A DNA stretch of 64,000 nucleotides, taken from positions 488,438-552,437 of the forward strand of contig DLCG01000008.1 of the NCBI GenBank assembly GCA_002480495.1. The letters run 5' to 3'. Position 1 is the first letter of the stretch, and the number at the start of each line of letters is the position of its first letter. This DNA is from Rhodobiaceae bacterium UBA7804. Its GTDB lineage: Bacteria > Pseudomonadota > Alphaproteobacteria > Parvibaculales > Parvibaculaceae. The notes beneath the pieces are model-generated. The model was not told the DNA's origin and ran no database searches. It worked only from the letters and a program-made list of their open reading frames with translations. The translations under genes and the position numbers were made by a program. Below are positions 16,791 to 25,075 of this stretch, in pieces.

Positions 16791-17660
16791 CTAATGGGGA
16801 ACATCACCGGCAACGGTCGTCCGGTGCATGACGCGCAGATGTCCGTCATATCCGCCATCCGCAAAATGCAGCGTGCACCGGTTGTCCCACATCGTGAGCA
16901 TGTCGGGCTGCCAGCGATGGCGGTACACGAACTCGTCACTAGTCACATGCTTGTAAATAAAGCCAAGCAATGCCGCAGATTCCTGCTGCGTCATACCCTC
17001 GATACCGACCGTGTAGACCGGACTGACAAAGAGTGCCTTGCGGCCTGTGACCGGATGGGTACGAACGAGCGGATGAGGACAAGTCTTCTCCGCTTCCTCG
17101 CTGACAATGATTTTCATTGTCCGGGCTTCTTTTTCCTGAGCGAAGACACCTTTGGTGCCGTAAGGCAACGCGGCGCTGTGTATTGCGACAAGCCCCTCCA
17201 GCAGGCGCTTCATGACTGGCGACAACGCCTCATAGGCTCGTGTGCAATCCGCATAGAGTGTGTCTCCACCGACGGGCGGAACAATCTTGGAGTGAAGGAT
17301 CGTGGCGGCCGGCGGCGCCTCCTGGAAGCTCCAGTCCGAGTGCCAACCTGCGCCGAAATTACGCGCCTTCTCGTCCGGTTCTCGGCGAAGCTCCAGGATA
17401 TGGGGGCGGCCCTCCATTGGTGCGATGAACGGGTCCTGACCGAATGGTCCAATCTGGAGAGTGAATACTTCGAGCTGGTCATGCGTGAGCGGCTGATCCG
17501 GAAACCAGACCACGGCATGATCCGCCCAGGCCTGTTTCAGTTCCGCCAGCGCATCGGGCGGCAGCGGCTGCGAAAGATCGAGGCCGGTGATTTCGGCGCC
17601 AAAGCCGCTTTCGTTCGGCTTCACGTGAATGCGGCTCGTGCGCGTGGCAGTCTGCGACAT
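16791..17660 (-). CDS. TauD/TfdA-family dioxygenase (second copy)
   Basis: Fe(II)/2-oxoglutarate dioxygenase of 289 residues. The iron ligands are His107 and Asp109 in GWHSDWS and the distal His265 in CTLHFADGGY. GGDTLYADCT and LRVMHRTTV (2-oxoglutarate-binding Arg) are also present. It lies 71 bp downstream of another dioxygenase of the same family on the same strand, so the two are probably one transcript. The products differ strongly around the active site (GWHSDWS against GWHTDHS), suggesting different substrates rather than recent duplication. Start: ATG 17660 with AGGGAGGG just upstream. Confidence 0.9.
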   Translation of the reverse strand: MSQTATRTSRIHVKPNESGFGAEITGLDLSQPLPPDALAELKQAWADHAVVWFPDQPLTHDQLEVFTLQIGPFGQDPFIAPMEGRPHILELRREPDEKARNFGAGWHSDWSFQEAPPAATILHSKIVPPVGGDTLYADCTRAYEALSPVMKRLLEGLVAIHSAALPYGTKGVFAQEKEARTMKIIVSEEAEKTCPHPLVRTHPVTGRKALFVSPVYTVGIEGMTQQESAALLGFIYKHVTSDEFVYRHRWQPDMLTMWDNRCTLHFADGGYDGHLRVMHRTTVAGDVPH

Positions 17661-17731
17661 GGTTTCCCTCCCTGCCCTCTCGATGGGGCTTCGAGAGAGA
17701 GTGCCATATCGCCGCGCGGGGAAGAACCCGT

Positions 17732-18571
17732 TTACTGGAGCGGGCCGCCCGCGATCGTGATGCGGTGCATCAACCGTTTTTCACCGTGATAGTCGTTCAC
17801 GGCGAAGTGCCAGGTGGCGCGATTGTCCCAGAAGGCAACCGAGCCATCGCGCCATTCGAAACGGCAAGTGAATTCGGGCCGCGACGCATGGACATAGAGA
17901 TAGTCGAGAAGCGGCTTGCTCTCCATCGGGGTCCAGCCCTCGAAATGAGTGGTGAAGGCGGGGTTCACATAGAGCGCCTTCCGGCCGCTAAGTGGATGTG
18001 TGATGACAACTGGGTGCACCGCCTCGCCAACCAGATTTTCACCCTTGAAGCCTGCCGCCTGATCGGAAGACTTGTAAGCGCCCGCCGCGCCGAAGACATG
18101 CGCGTTGGAATGCACGGCGCGCAAACCCTCCAGCGTTTTCTTGAGACCGGGCGACAGCGCCTCATATGCCTTGTACATATCGGCGAAAAGCGTGTCGCCA
18201 CCCGCGTCCGGCAGTTCGCGCGCGACGAGGATCGAACCCATCGCCGGTTCCTGGTCGTAGGAATGGTCCGTGTGCCAGCCGCCGCCGACATTGACGAGCT
18301 GGTTCTTCTCCTTGCGCACTTCGGCGATTTCGGGATGGCCTCCATTTGCGGGGAAGAACTTGTTGATGTCGATCTCTCCCCAGCGTCGCGCAAAGGCAAT
18401 GTGTTCTTCCGCCGTCAAATTCTGGTCGCGGAAGAAGATTACGCCATAGTCGCGATAGGCGGCCCGGATCGTCTCCATGTCGCTGTTCGACGGATTGGCG
18501 AGATCGACGCCTAGCACTTCGGCGCCACAGCCCGGCGTCAACTTTCTTACGATCGTGGTTTCGAGACCCAT
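17732..18571 (-). CDS. TauD/TfdA-family dioxygenase (third copy)
   Basis: Fe(II)/2-oxoglutarate dioxygenase of 279 residues. The iron ligands are His100 and Asp102 in GGWHTDHSYD, and His255 in TWHFAVNDY. GGDTLFADMYKAYEALSP is the conserved central stretch, and the C-terminal RLMHRITIAG carries the 2-oxoglutarate Arg. The second His after the Asp (HTDHS) is typical of one TfdA subgroup. It is the first gene of a two-dioxygenase unit and divergent from a Crp/Fnr-type regulator. A perfect TTGTTAC/GTAACAA palindrome lies in the 88-bp gap, so it is likely controlled by that regulator. Start ATG 18571 follows GGGAGGAAA. Confidence 0.92.
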   Translation of the reverse strand: MGLETTIVRKLTPGCGAEVLGVDLANPSNSDMETIRAAYRDYGVIFFRDQNLTAEEHIAFARRWGEIDINKFFPANGGHPEIAEVRKEKNQLVNVGGGWHTDHSYDQEPAMGSILVARELPDAGGDTLFADMYKAYEALSPGLKKTLEGLRAVHSNAHVFGAAGAYKSSDQAAGFKGENLVGEAVHPVVITHPLSGRKALYVNPAFTTHFEGWTPMESKPLLDYLYVHASRPEFTCRFEWRDGSVAFWDNRATWHFAVNDYHGEKRLMHRITIAGGPLQ

Positions 18572-18628
18572 GGTTTTCCTCCCGGCGGGTTTTCCTGCAC
18601 TTGAGGTTAGGAGCGCCGCGTGGCTAGA

Positions 18629-18646
18629 TTGTTACACCAGTAACAA
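18629..18646. promoter_or_regulatory. Candidate Crp/Fnr-family operator
   Basis: Perfect 7-bp inverted repeat TTGTTAC-ACCA-GTAACAA. It lies 14 nt before the regulator's start codon and 58 nt from the divergent dioxygenase start. The size and 4-nt spacer resemble Crp/Fnr half-site spacing. Confidence 0.6.
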
Positions 18647-18659
18647 TTCAGGAAGATTC

Positions 18660-19361
18660 ATGGCCCCGAAGCCGCTCCATGACCGCCTCGGTGAAACACT
18701 CGCCCGCAATGGTTGGTTTGCAAAGCGTCCAGCCGCGCTCAAGGCCCGCCTCATCGCACTGGCGCAGGTCTCGACGGCGGAGGCCGGACACTGGATCTAC
18801 GACACGGGCGACGAAGCGGAAGGGCTTTACGGCGTGCTCTCGGGCTCCGTCACCAGCCATGTCGTGCTCGACAATGGCGAGAGCGTACCGGTCAGCATTT
18901 CGGGGCCGGGCTCGATTTTTGGCTATGCGGCGCAGGTGCTGGGCGGCAAACGCGTGACGACGGTGATCGCCCGTGAGCGCAGCGAAATCATCTTCGTGCC
19001 ACAACATGCGATTTCCGCGATGGTGCAGGAGATGCCATCCCTCTGGCTTCATTTCGCGGAACTCGCGACCGAGCAGCTTGTCTGGGCGGTGCGCGGCTAT
19101 GCCGAACTTGTCCGCCTTTCACCACGTGCACAGATCGCAAGCCGGCTCCATGGCTACACCTTTCCCTGGGGTGGCGGCGGCGCGGCCACGATACCGGTAC
19201 GGCAGGAGGAACTCGCCGAACTAATGGGATTGTCGCGCAAGACGGTCAATCTCGTGCTGCGGGATTTCGAAAGGCAAAAGCTTATCGAAACCGGCTACCG
19301 ACACATCCGCGTCCTCGATCCGGCCGGGCTCCACCGTATTGCGATGGAAACCACACAATGA
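18660..19361 (+). CDS. Crp/Fnr-family transcriptional regulator
   Basis: Regulator of 233 residues. An N-terminal cyclic-nucleotide-binding-like beta-barrel (about 25-130, with EAEGLYGVLSGSV and GPGSIFGYAAQVLGG) is joined by a long dimer helix to a winged helix-turn-helix (about 170-225; recognition helix in LMGLSRKTVNLVLRDFER). The phosphate-binding cassette residues of true cAMP receptors are not evident, and there are no Fnr cysteines, so the signal is unknown. ATG 18660 has AGGAAG 5 nt upstream. It faces a pair of TfdA dioxygenases and probably autoregulates through the palindrome at 18629-18646. Confidence 0.9.
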   Translation: MAPKPLHDRLGETLARNGWFAKRPAALKARLIALAQVSTAEAGHWIYDTGDEAEGLYGVLSGSVTSHVVLDNGESVPVSISGPGSIFGYAAQVLGGKRVTTVIARERSEIIFVPQHAISAMVQEMPSLWLHFAELATEQLVWAVRGYAELVRLSPRAQIASRLHGYTFPWGGGGAATIPVRQEELAELMGLSRKTVNLVLRDFERQKLIETGYRHIRVLDPAGLHRIAMETTQ

Positions 19362-19391
19362 AAAGCCCGCACCGTTTCCGGAGCGGGCTTT
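19362..19391. terminator. Bidirectional Rho-independent terminator
   Basis: Stem AAAGCCCGC (19362-19370) and GCGGGCTTT (19383-19391) with a 12-nt loop, between convergent stop codons. The minus direction ends in TTTT and fits the gene at 19414-20412 best. Confidence 0.75.
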
Positions 19392-19413
19392 CCAACGGGA
19401 AATGCCGTCAGGC

Positions 19414-20412
19414 TTATTCGGCCGCCTGCGCCACCGAAATGCCTGCCATGCGATTGAGGCGTGTGCGGATGATCTCTTCCGCCTCGCGAACCATGCGGCT
19501 CACGAGTTCCTGGCACGAGGGAATATCGTGGATCAGGCCTTGGACCATGCCGGCCGACCAGATGCCGTAATCGGGGTCGCCCTGCTCATAAACGACCTTA
19601 CCGCGGGCACCCGCAACAAGATGGGCAATATCCTCGATCTTGGCGCCGCCCTTCTTCTCGATGGCGACGACTTCCTGGCTTACGGAGTTCTTCGCGACGC
19701 GTGCCGTGTTGTGCAGCGTGCGGAAGATGAGGTCCGTCTGACGCTCGTCATTGGCGACGATCTGCTCCTTCACCTTCTGGTGAATGGCGCTTTCCTTCGT
19801 GCACATGAAGCGTGTGCCCATGTTGACGCCTTCGGCGCCGAGCGCGAGCGCGGCGACAAGGCCGCGCGCATCGCCGAAGCCGCCCGAAGCGATCATCGGA
19901 ATCTTTACCTTGTCGGCTGCGGCCGGAATGAGGATCAGGCCCGGAATATCATCCTCGCCCGGATGACCCGCGCATTCGAAGCCGTCGATCGAAATGGCAT
20001 CGACGCCCATGCGTTCAGCAGAGAGCGCATGACGAACGGCCGTGCACTTGTGAATGACCTTGATGCCGTGCTTCTTGAAATCGTCAACATGCTCTTGCGG
20101 CTTGTAGCCTGCAGTTTCGACGATCTTTACGCCAGACTCGATAATCGCCTGGCGATACTCTGCATAGGGCGGCGGCTTCAGTGCCGGAAGGATGGTGAGG
20201 TTCACGCCAAACGGCTTATCGGTGAGACCCTTGCACTTCTCGATTTCCTTGCGCAGGTCGTCCGGCGTCGGCTGCGTCAACGCGGTAATAAAGCCGAGAG
20301 CGCCTGCATTCGCGACCGCGGCGACAAGCTCCGCCCGGCCGACCCACTGCATGCCGCCCTGGACGATCGGGTGCTCGACCCCGAACAGTTCGGTGAATCT
20401 GGTTTTGATCAC
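19414..20412 (-). CDS. Nitronate monooxygenase (2-nitropropane dioxygenase family)
   Basis: FMN enzyme of 332 residues with a TIM-barrel fold, which oxidises alkyl nitronates to carbonyls and nitrite. Typical stretches are VQGGMQWVG near the N-terminus, VIHKCTAVRHA in the middle, GFECAGHPGEDD (substrate-side His), and IPMIASGGFGD with ALGAEGVNMGTRF for FMN phosphate binding. The start is GTG 20412, preceded by GGGAGAGAGAAA; this gives the usual N-terminus (KTRFTELFGVEHPIV). It is divergent from a LysR regulator, which is followed by a second family member, so these three genes probably form one regulatory unit. Related proteins sometimes serve as enoyl reductases, which is an alternative. Confidence 0.88.
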   Translation of the reverse strand: MIKTRFTELFGVEHPIVQGGMQWVGRAELVAAVANAGALGFITALTQPTPDDLRKEIEKCKGLTDKPFGVNLTILPALKPPPYAEYRQAIIESGVKIVETAGYKPQEHVDDFKKHGIKVIHKCTAVRHALSAERMGVDAISIDGFECAGHPGEDDIPGLILIPAAADKVKIPMIASGGFGDARGLVAALALGAEGVNMGTRFMCTKESAIHQKVKEQIVANDERQTDLIFRTLHNTARVAKNSVSQEVVAIEKKGGAKIEDIAHLVAGARGKVVYEQGDPDYGIWSAGMVQGLIHDIPSCQELVSRMVREAEEIIRTRLNRMAGISVAQAAE

Positions 20413-20630
20413 TTTCTCTCTCCCTCGATGAGGTCCGGCGGCCTTCGCGGTCCGGCTCTCCCAATTTCTTCGATGCCCCGGTTTTAGCAGAAGCGCCGCG
20501 CCCATTGCACGCCGCGAATAGGACGCAAAGCATGGAAAAACACCTTGCCGCAACGTCTCCCAAGGCTTCTCAAATGCTTGAATTGCAGGGAAAACCGGCG
20601 CAATCTCCTAATCCAAGATCAAACAACAGA

Positions 20631-20648
20631 TTGTTCAAGCATGAACAA
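20631..20648. promoter_or_regulatory. Candidate LysR operator overlapping the regulator's start codon
   Basis: Perfect 7-bp inverted repeat TTGTTCA-AGCA-TGAACAA. The spacer's last base is the A of the lysR ATG at 20641, so binding would block the gene's own translation start region. It shares the TTCA-N-GCA-TGAA core with the site at 25076-25093. Confidence 0.6.
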
Positions 20649-21552
20649 CGATGCCAATTGGGACGCCTACCGGATTTTCCTTGCGGTGGTGGATACGCAA
20701 AGCCTCTCCGGCGCGGGCCGCCGGCTGAAGCTCAGCCATGCAACGGTGGGCAGGCATATTGCGAACCTGGAGAAACGTCTCGGCGCCAAGCTCTTCGTGC
20801 GCGAGCCGACCGGCTATGCGCTGACCGGGGCGGGTGAAAGGCTCAGGGCTGAGGTCGAGCCCATGTCGCTCGCTGCCGAGCGCGCGCTTCATGCCGCATC
20901 GGGCGCGGATGGCGAAGCGCAGGGTCTCGTCCGCGTGGCGATCCCGCACAGCCTCGCCTCCTACTGGTTCATGCCCTATCTGGCCGAATTCCAGGAAAGA
21001 CATCCTGGCATAGAGATCGAAATCGTGAACGAGGTCGTACAGGTTTCGGTCAAACGCCGTGATGCGGATATCGTGATCCGTCCCTATGGGCCGGGACGGG
21101 AAAACGTCGTCGGACGCAAGATTGGGCGCATCGGCGTCGGTTTCTACGCATCGCGCTCCTATGCCGAACGCTTCGGCCTGCCCTCCCGGCGCGAGGAGTG
21201 GAAGGATCACAGCATCGTCGGCTTTGGCGGCCGCGCCGCCGAGGTCGAACTTGCCGACTGGTTAGCCCATGTCACGCAGGGCGCGCGCGTTGCCCTACGG
21301 TGTTTTTCGGACGCGGACCTCGTGCAGGCAGTGCGCGCGGGCGTGGGCATTTCCACGCTGGTCTGCCTCACCGGCGACCACTACGACGACCTCATTCGCA
21401 TCGCGCCGCAGAAGCTCGCCAATGGCACGGAAATGTGGCTTTTGGCCCATCCCGACCTGCGAGATACGGCTCCGGTTCGCGCAGTCATCGATTTTCTCGG
21501 CGAGAAGGCGAAGATCGATCGCGACAGACTTGCCGGACGCCTCCCCGCCTGA
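20641..21552 (+). CDS. LysR-family transcriptional regulator
   Basis: LysR-type regulator of 303 residues. The N-terminal winged helix-turn-helix (about 6-65) contains the recognition segment SHATVGRHIANLEKRLG. The periplasmic-binding-like effector domain covers about 90-295. ATG 20641 is the natural start (MNNDANWDAYRIFLAVVD). No clear Shine-Dalgarno precedes it, and instead a 7-bp inverted repeat overlaps the start. It is divergent from one nitronate monooxygenase and followed, 93 bp on, by another. Its DNA-binding helix closely resembles that of the LysR protein at 25132-26061 (both carry TVGRHI), and both have a similar operator upstream. That marks them as paralogues with related DNA specificity. 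Confidence 0.92.
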   Translation: MNNDANWDAYRIFLAVVDTQSLSGAGRRLKLSHATVGRHIANLEKRLGAKLFVREPTGYALTGAGERLRAEVEPMSLAAERALHAASGADGEAQGLVRVAIPHSLASYWFMPYLAEFQERHPGIEIEIVNEVVQVSVKRRDADIVIRPYGPGRENVVGRKIGRIGVGFYASRSYAERFGLPSRREEWKDHSIVGFGGRAAEVELADWLAHVTQGARVALRCFSDADLVQAVRAGVGISTLVCLTGDHYDDLIRIAPQKLANGTEMWLLAHPDLRDTAPVRAVIDFLGEKAKIDRDRLAGRLPA

Positions 21553-21645
21553 ACGCGCGCGAACACAAGCATTTTCAGCACTGAACAAGCACCATCTCGC
21601 ATTCCGCGCCATTATGAACGCGACGATATTCCGGAGGAAAAATTC

Positions 21646-22653
21646 ATGGCCCTGCCCGATATTCTGAAAGACAAGCTGGAGTTGCCGGTCATCGGCTCAC
21701 CGCTCTTCATCGTTTCCGGTCCCGAGCTCGTGATCGCCCAGTGCAAGGCGGGCATTGTCGGTTCCTTCCCCGCGCTCAACGCACGCCCCGCTCATGTCCT
21801 CGAAGAATGGATCAAGCGGATCAAGGGAGAACTTGGCGAGTATCAGGCAAAGCATCCCGAGAAGAAGGTCGCGCCTTTCGCCGTCAACCAGATCTGCCAC
21901 GCATCGAACGATCGCCTTTCACATGACATCGATGTCTGCACGAAATTTGAGGTGCCCATCATCATCACCTCGCTCCGTCCGCCTGCCGAGGTCGTCGAGA
22001 ACGCACATTCCTATGGCGGAAAGGTCTTCCACGACGTCATCAATGTGAAGCACGCGAAAAAAGCGGCGGAACAGGGCGTGGACGGTCTTATTCTCGTCTG
22101 CGCCGGTGCGGGCGGCCATGCCGGTACGCTCTCGCCCTTCGCCCTCGTGCGCGAAGTAAAGCAATGGTTCGAGGGCACGGTGATCCTGTCCGGCGCGATG
22201 TCAGATGGCTGGAGCATCGCCGGCGCTCTCGCGATGGGAGCCGATCTTGCCTATATGGGGACGCGCTTCATCGCGACAGAGGAAGCGAACGCCGATGCGG
22301 CATACAAGGAAAGCCTGATCCAGTACGCAGCCGAAGATATCATCTACAGCAATCTCTTCACCGGCGTTCACGGCAACTATCTCGCGCCGTCCGTCGCGGC
22401 TGCGGGCCTTGATCCTGCGAACCTTCCGGAGGCCGACAAGTCGAAGATGAATTTCGGCTCGGGCGGCAACATGAAGTCGAAAGCCTGGAAGGATATCTGG
22501 GGTTCGGGACAAGGCATCGGCCAGATCAAGGATGCGCCGCCGGTCGCAGAACTGATCGAGCGGATGAAGCGGGAGTATGTTCAGGCCTGCCGCGAATTCG
22601 CCGCACGCATGCCGGCCGAAGCCCTGACCGCCGCGAAGGTGGCGGCGGAATAG
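21646..22653 (+). CDS. Nitronate monooxygenase-family flavoprotein
   Basis: Protein of 335 residues of the nitronate monooxygenase/2-nitropropane dioxygenase family, a FMN-binding TIM barrel. Visible motifs are LPVIGSPLFIVSGPELVIAQ at the N-terminus, LVCAGAGGHAGTLSPF with the active-site His in the middle, and ALAMGADLAYMGTRFIAT for flavin phosphate. It has a C-terminal extension of about 60 residues (GSGGNMKSKAWKDIWGSGQG) seen in a subgroup often found with fatty-acid genes. ATG 21646 follows CGGAGGAAAA. It lies downstream of the LysR gene with the same orientation and ends at a strong terminator. It is only distantly similar to the family member at 19414. Confidence 0.88.
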   Translation: MALPDILKDKLELPVIGSPLFIVSGPELVIAQCKAGIVGSFPALNARPAHVLEEWIKRIKGELGEYQAKHPEKKVAPFAVNQICHASNDRLSHDIDVCTKFEVPIIITSLRPPAEVVENAHSYGGKVFHDVINVKHAKKAAEQGVDGLILVCAGAGGHAGTLSPFALVREVKQWFEGTVILSGAMSDGWSIAGALAMGADLAYMGTRFIATEEANADAAYKESLIQYAAEDIIYSNLFTGVHGNYLAPSVAAAGLDPANLPEADKSKMNFGSGGNMKSKAWKDIWGSGQGIGQIKDAPPVAELIERMKREYVQACREFAARMPAEALTAAKVAAE

Positions 22654-22680
22654 CACCGTTTAAAGTAAAACAAGCGAAAG

Positions 22681-22705
22681 CGGCGGGAGCGATCCCGCCG
22701 TTTTT
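22681..22705 (+). terminator. Rho-independent terminator
   Basis: Stem CGGCGGGA (22681-22688) and TCCCGCCG (22693-22700), GCGA loop, then TTTTT. The same GGGAGCGATCCC core recurs in the terminator at 45994-46025. Confidence 0.88.
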
Positions 22706-22746
22706 ATGGGCTTGCCAGGCCGAACTGCGTTGCAGTGAATTGAGGC

Positions 22747-23517
22747 ATGACAGAAACACCGCGTCTCTCCGGCTTGCGCATTTCGCGGGAGGATATGTCG
22801 CTGCTCATACGGGGCGCGACGATCGATGTGGCGCCGCATCGGCATCATGCGCTTCAGATAGCGGTGGGGACTGCCGGTCCCTTCCAGTTTGAATGCCGTG
22901 AGACCACAAATATGTTCGACGGCATCATCGTGGCGCCCGAAACGCCGCATCGCCTCGACAGCCTTGGCGGCGAAGTAGCCGTCCTTCTCCTGGAACCCGA
23001 ACTTGGGGCGGTGCGCGAAGCCAGAGGGCGGCTCCTCGGCGACAGACCCTTTGCGCCCCTTCCGGCCGAAATGGCGGATAAGCTTCGCGCCCTCTGCTTT
23101 CAAAAAGATCTACCCTCGCCAACGCAGGCGCTTTCCGCCATCTCAACTGGCCCTTCGTCACCGCGAGCGCTCGATCCGCGGATCGCCGGTCTGCAGGAGA
23201 AACTGCGCACCCTTCCCCAAAAACGCGTCGCACTTGCTGACCTTGCGGCGGAGCTTGGGCTCTCCGAAAGCCGCCTCACGCATCTCTTCAAGCAGGAAAC
23301 CGGTGTTTCCTTGCGCCGTTACATGCTCTGGCTGCGGCTCGGCAATGCCATGGCGCGAGCACTTTCTGGCGCCTCGCTCACTGAAGCCGCCCATGCTTCC
23401 GGATTTTCCGATTCAGCGCATCTGAGCCGCACATGCCGGGAGATGTTCGGCATCAACCCGCAGGCGGTGGCGCGGCATAGCCGCTTCGTTCAAGCGGATC
23501 CGCAAAGCAACTCCTAG
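22747..23517 (+). CDS. AraC-family transcriptional regulator
   Basis: Regulator of 256 residues. The N-terminal half is a cupin-like sensor (HRHHALQIAVGT, then FDGIIVAPETPHRLD), and the C-terminal 100 residues hold the two AraC helix-turn-helix units (VALADLAAELGLSESRLTHLFKQETGVSLRRYM and SLTEAAHASGFSDSAHLSRTCREMFG, given here as family landmarks at about 155-245). The start ATG 22747 has only a weak upstream ribosome-binding site. The following gene, DUF3703, starts 30 nt after the stop with its own AAGGAGG, so the two may be cotranscribed. The effector is unknown. Confidence 0.88.
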   Translation: MTETPRLSGLRISREDMSLLIRGATIDVAPHRHHALQIAVGTAGPFQFECRETTNMFDGIIVAPETPHRLDSLGGEVAVLLLEPELGAVREARGRLLGDRPFAPLPAEMADKLRALCFQKDLPSPTQALSAISTGPSSPRALDPRIAGLQEKLRTLPQKRVALADLAAELGLSESRLTHLFKQETGVSLRRYMLWLRLGNAMARALSGASLTEAAHASGFSDSAHLSRTCREMFGINPQAVARHSRFVQADPQSNS

Positions 23518-23547
23518 ATTGACCTCGGGACAATAAGGAGGCGATCC

Positions 23548-23892
23548 ATGAACAGGGATTTGCGTGCTGCCTATGATGCAGAAATGTCCATCGCCAAGTC
23601 ACTCTACCGTGAACGGGATTACGATCGCTGCTTCATGCACCTAGAACGCGCCCATATTCTTGGCCAACGGAACTACATCCCGCATGTCATCAATCACTGG
23701 TGGATGCTGAAGGCCGGTTGGCGCAAGAGCGATGCGCGCGAGGTTCTGGGCCAGATCGTGCGTATCGTCGGCTCGGCGGGATCGCTTGTCGGCGCCGTGC
23801 CCCTCGGGAACACAGGACGGGCGAATGTCAGCGCCATCAAGCCGATGCCCATTCCAGCCGATCTGGCCCGGTATTTCGATCGCATCAGATGA
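23548..23892 (+). CDS. DUF3703 family protein
   Basis: Small soluble protein of 114 residues. It matches the DUF3703 pattern: MNRDLRAAYDAEM at the N-terminus, then HLERAHILGQR, GWRKSDAREVLGQIVRI, and the closing VPLGNTGRANVSAIKPMPIP. No biochemical function is established for the family that I know of. It is often found near metal-resistance or regulatory genes. ATG 23548 has an excellent AAGGAGG upstream. It follows an AraC regulator by 30 nt. Its last 8 bp overlap the end of a tiny minus-strand membrane peptide gene. Confidence 0.85.
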   Translation: MNRDLRAAYDAEMSIAKSLYRERDYDRCFMHLERAHILGQRNYIPHVINHWWMLKAGWRKSDAREVLGQIVRIVGSAGSLVGAVPLGNTGRANVSAIKPMPIPADLARYFDRIR

Positions 23893-23995
23893 GATAATTC
23901 TCTGCTGTTACCTGAAAGAGTTCGATTGCGTAGATAACGAGAGTGGCGAGAGCGGAGAACGAGAAGAACTGTTCGATGCGGTTGTTGCAGGACAT
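23885..23995 (-). CDS. 36-residue single-pass membrane peptide
   Basis: Very small gene too short for routine gene calling. The product begins MSCNNRIEQFFSFSALA, continues into a hydrophobic stretch (about 10-29: FFSFSALATLVIYAIELF) and ends at a short polar tail. The start is convincing: AAAGGA lies 6 nt before ATG. It sits 40 nt downstream of the epimerase gene on the same strand, so it is likely the last gene of that transcript. No family is recognised. It could be a regulator or stabiliser of a membrane complex, as many such peptides are, but nothing here says which. Confidence 0.55.
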   Translation of the reverse strand: MSCNNRIEQFFSFSALATLVIYAIELFQVTAENYLI

Positions 23996-24035
23996 GATGT
24001 TTCCTTTCGATGAAAGCGGGGTTTCGAGGTAGGCG

Positions 24036-25034
24036 TTACGCGAGGACAGTGGCTTGCCTGACCGCTTCGTCCGGCAGGCAGCCGAGATCGGCAAGCGTCC
24101 TACGGACGGCGACGTCGAGCGGCGTGTGAGGTTCGTGGCCGAGGAAAGCAATGAGCTTCGAATTGTCGAGGCGCACCGGCTCTTTCCAGAGGTAGCGCAT
24201 TTCCCGCATCTCCCTGAACGTCTCCACGAAGGGCGAGAGCAGCATTAGCGCGAACCAGGGAAGACGCTTCACCGGCAGGTCGGGATTGCGCGCGGCGTTG
24301 CGGACCGCATCCGCTATCTCGATCCCTTGTTCGAGCCAATGACCGCCGAAATGGAAAGCCGCGAAACGGGGCAACTCATCGGCGCGCATAAGAAGCCTCG
24401 CCGCCGTCTCCGCCATGTCCGGCAGGTAGGCCCAGTTGTGGCCGACCTTGTGGGGACCGGGATAGACGACCGAGCGGAGCTTCTTCCCCGGCTTTACAAG
24501 GCCTTGCGCGAACCAGTTGTTGCCCGCATTGCGGCCGCCGAAAAAATCGCCCGCTCGCAGTATGAGCACGTTCACGCCCTCCTCCGACGCAGCCCGAAGC
24601 CGCCGCTCCATCTCGGCGCGAAGATTGCCCTTCCGTGTTTTCGGATTTTGCGGCGCCTCTTCCGGAATGAACGGAAAGGCATCAGGCCCGTAATTGTAGA
24701 GCGTCCCGGGAAAAAGGATGCGGGCGCACGCCGCCCTCGCAGCCGCAATCGTGTTGTCGAGCATGGGGACCACCGTCCCCGCCCAGTTGCGGTAGCCGGG
24801 AGGGTTCACGGCATGGACGACAAGATCGACGCCTACCGCCGCTTCAAGTACTTCCTCCGCCTTCATGGCGTCCCCGTTCACCCAATCGATGAAAGGCATG
24901 TCCGCCATCCGCCGGGCTGCCTGCTTCGGGTTCCTGTGCAGGGCGCGGACCTGCCAGCCGTGGCGATGCAACGCCAGCGCCATTTCGCCGCCAAAGCCGC
25001 CCGTCGCGCCTAGAATGAGAGCCGTCGAGGCCAT
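24036..25034 (-). CDS. NAD(P)-dependent epimerase/dehydratase-like protein (extended SDR)
   Basis: Rossmann-fold protein of 332 residues of the atypical or extended SDR group. The nucleotide-binding loop GATGGFGG (9-16) at the N-terminus replaces the usual GxxGxxG spacing. An acidic or basic discriminator follows (RALHRNPKQA; the Arg/His suggests NADP). The active-site strand is FPGTLYNYGPDAF, with a Tyr that lacks the standard YxxxK spacing, so catalysis is uncertain. Family members reduce or epimerise sugars and flavonoids, or only bind nucleotide. It is divergent from a LysR regulator across 97 bp holding a palindrome, and is followed by a 36-residue membrane peptide gene. Confidence 0.82.
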   Translation of the reverse strand: MASTALILGATGGFGGEMALALHRHGWQVRALHRNPKQAARRMADMPFIDWVNGDAMKAEEVLEAAVGVDLVVHAVNPPGYRNWAGTVVPMLDNTIAAARAACARILFPGTLYNYGPDAFPFIPEEAPQNPKTRKGNLRAEMERRLRAASEEGVNVLILRAGDFFGGRNAGNNWFAQGLVKPGKKLRSVVYPGPHKVGHNWAYLPDMAETAARLLMRADELPRFAAFHFGGHWLEQGIEIADAVRNAARNPDLPVKRLPWFALMLLSPFVETFREMREMRYLWKEPVRLDNSKLIAFLGHEPHTPLDVAVRRTLADLGCLPDEAVRQATVLA

Positions 25035-25075
25035 GTTTCCGTCTCCAGTTGCCGTTTCGTTGACTGGAGATTGGG

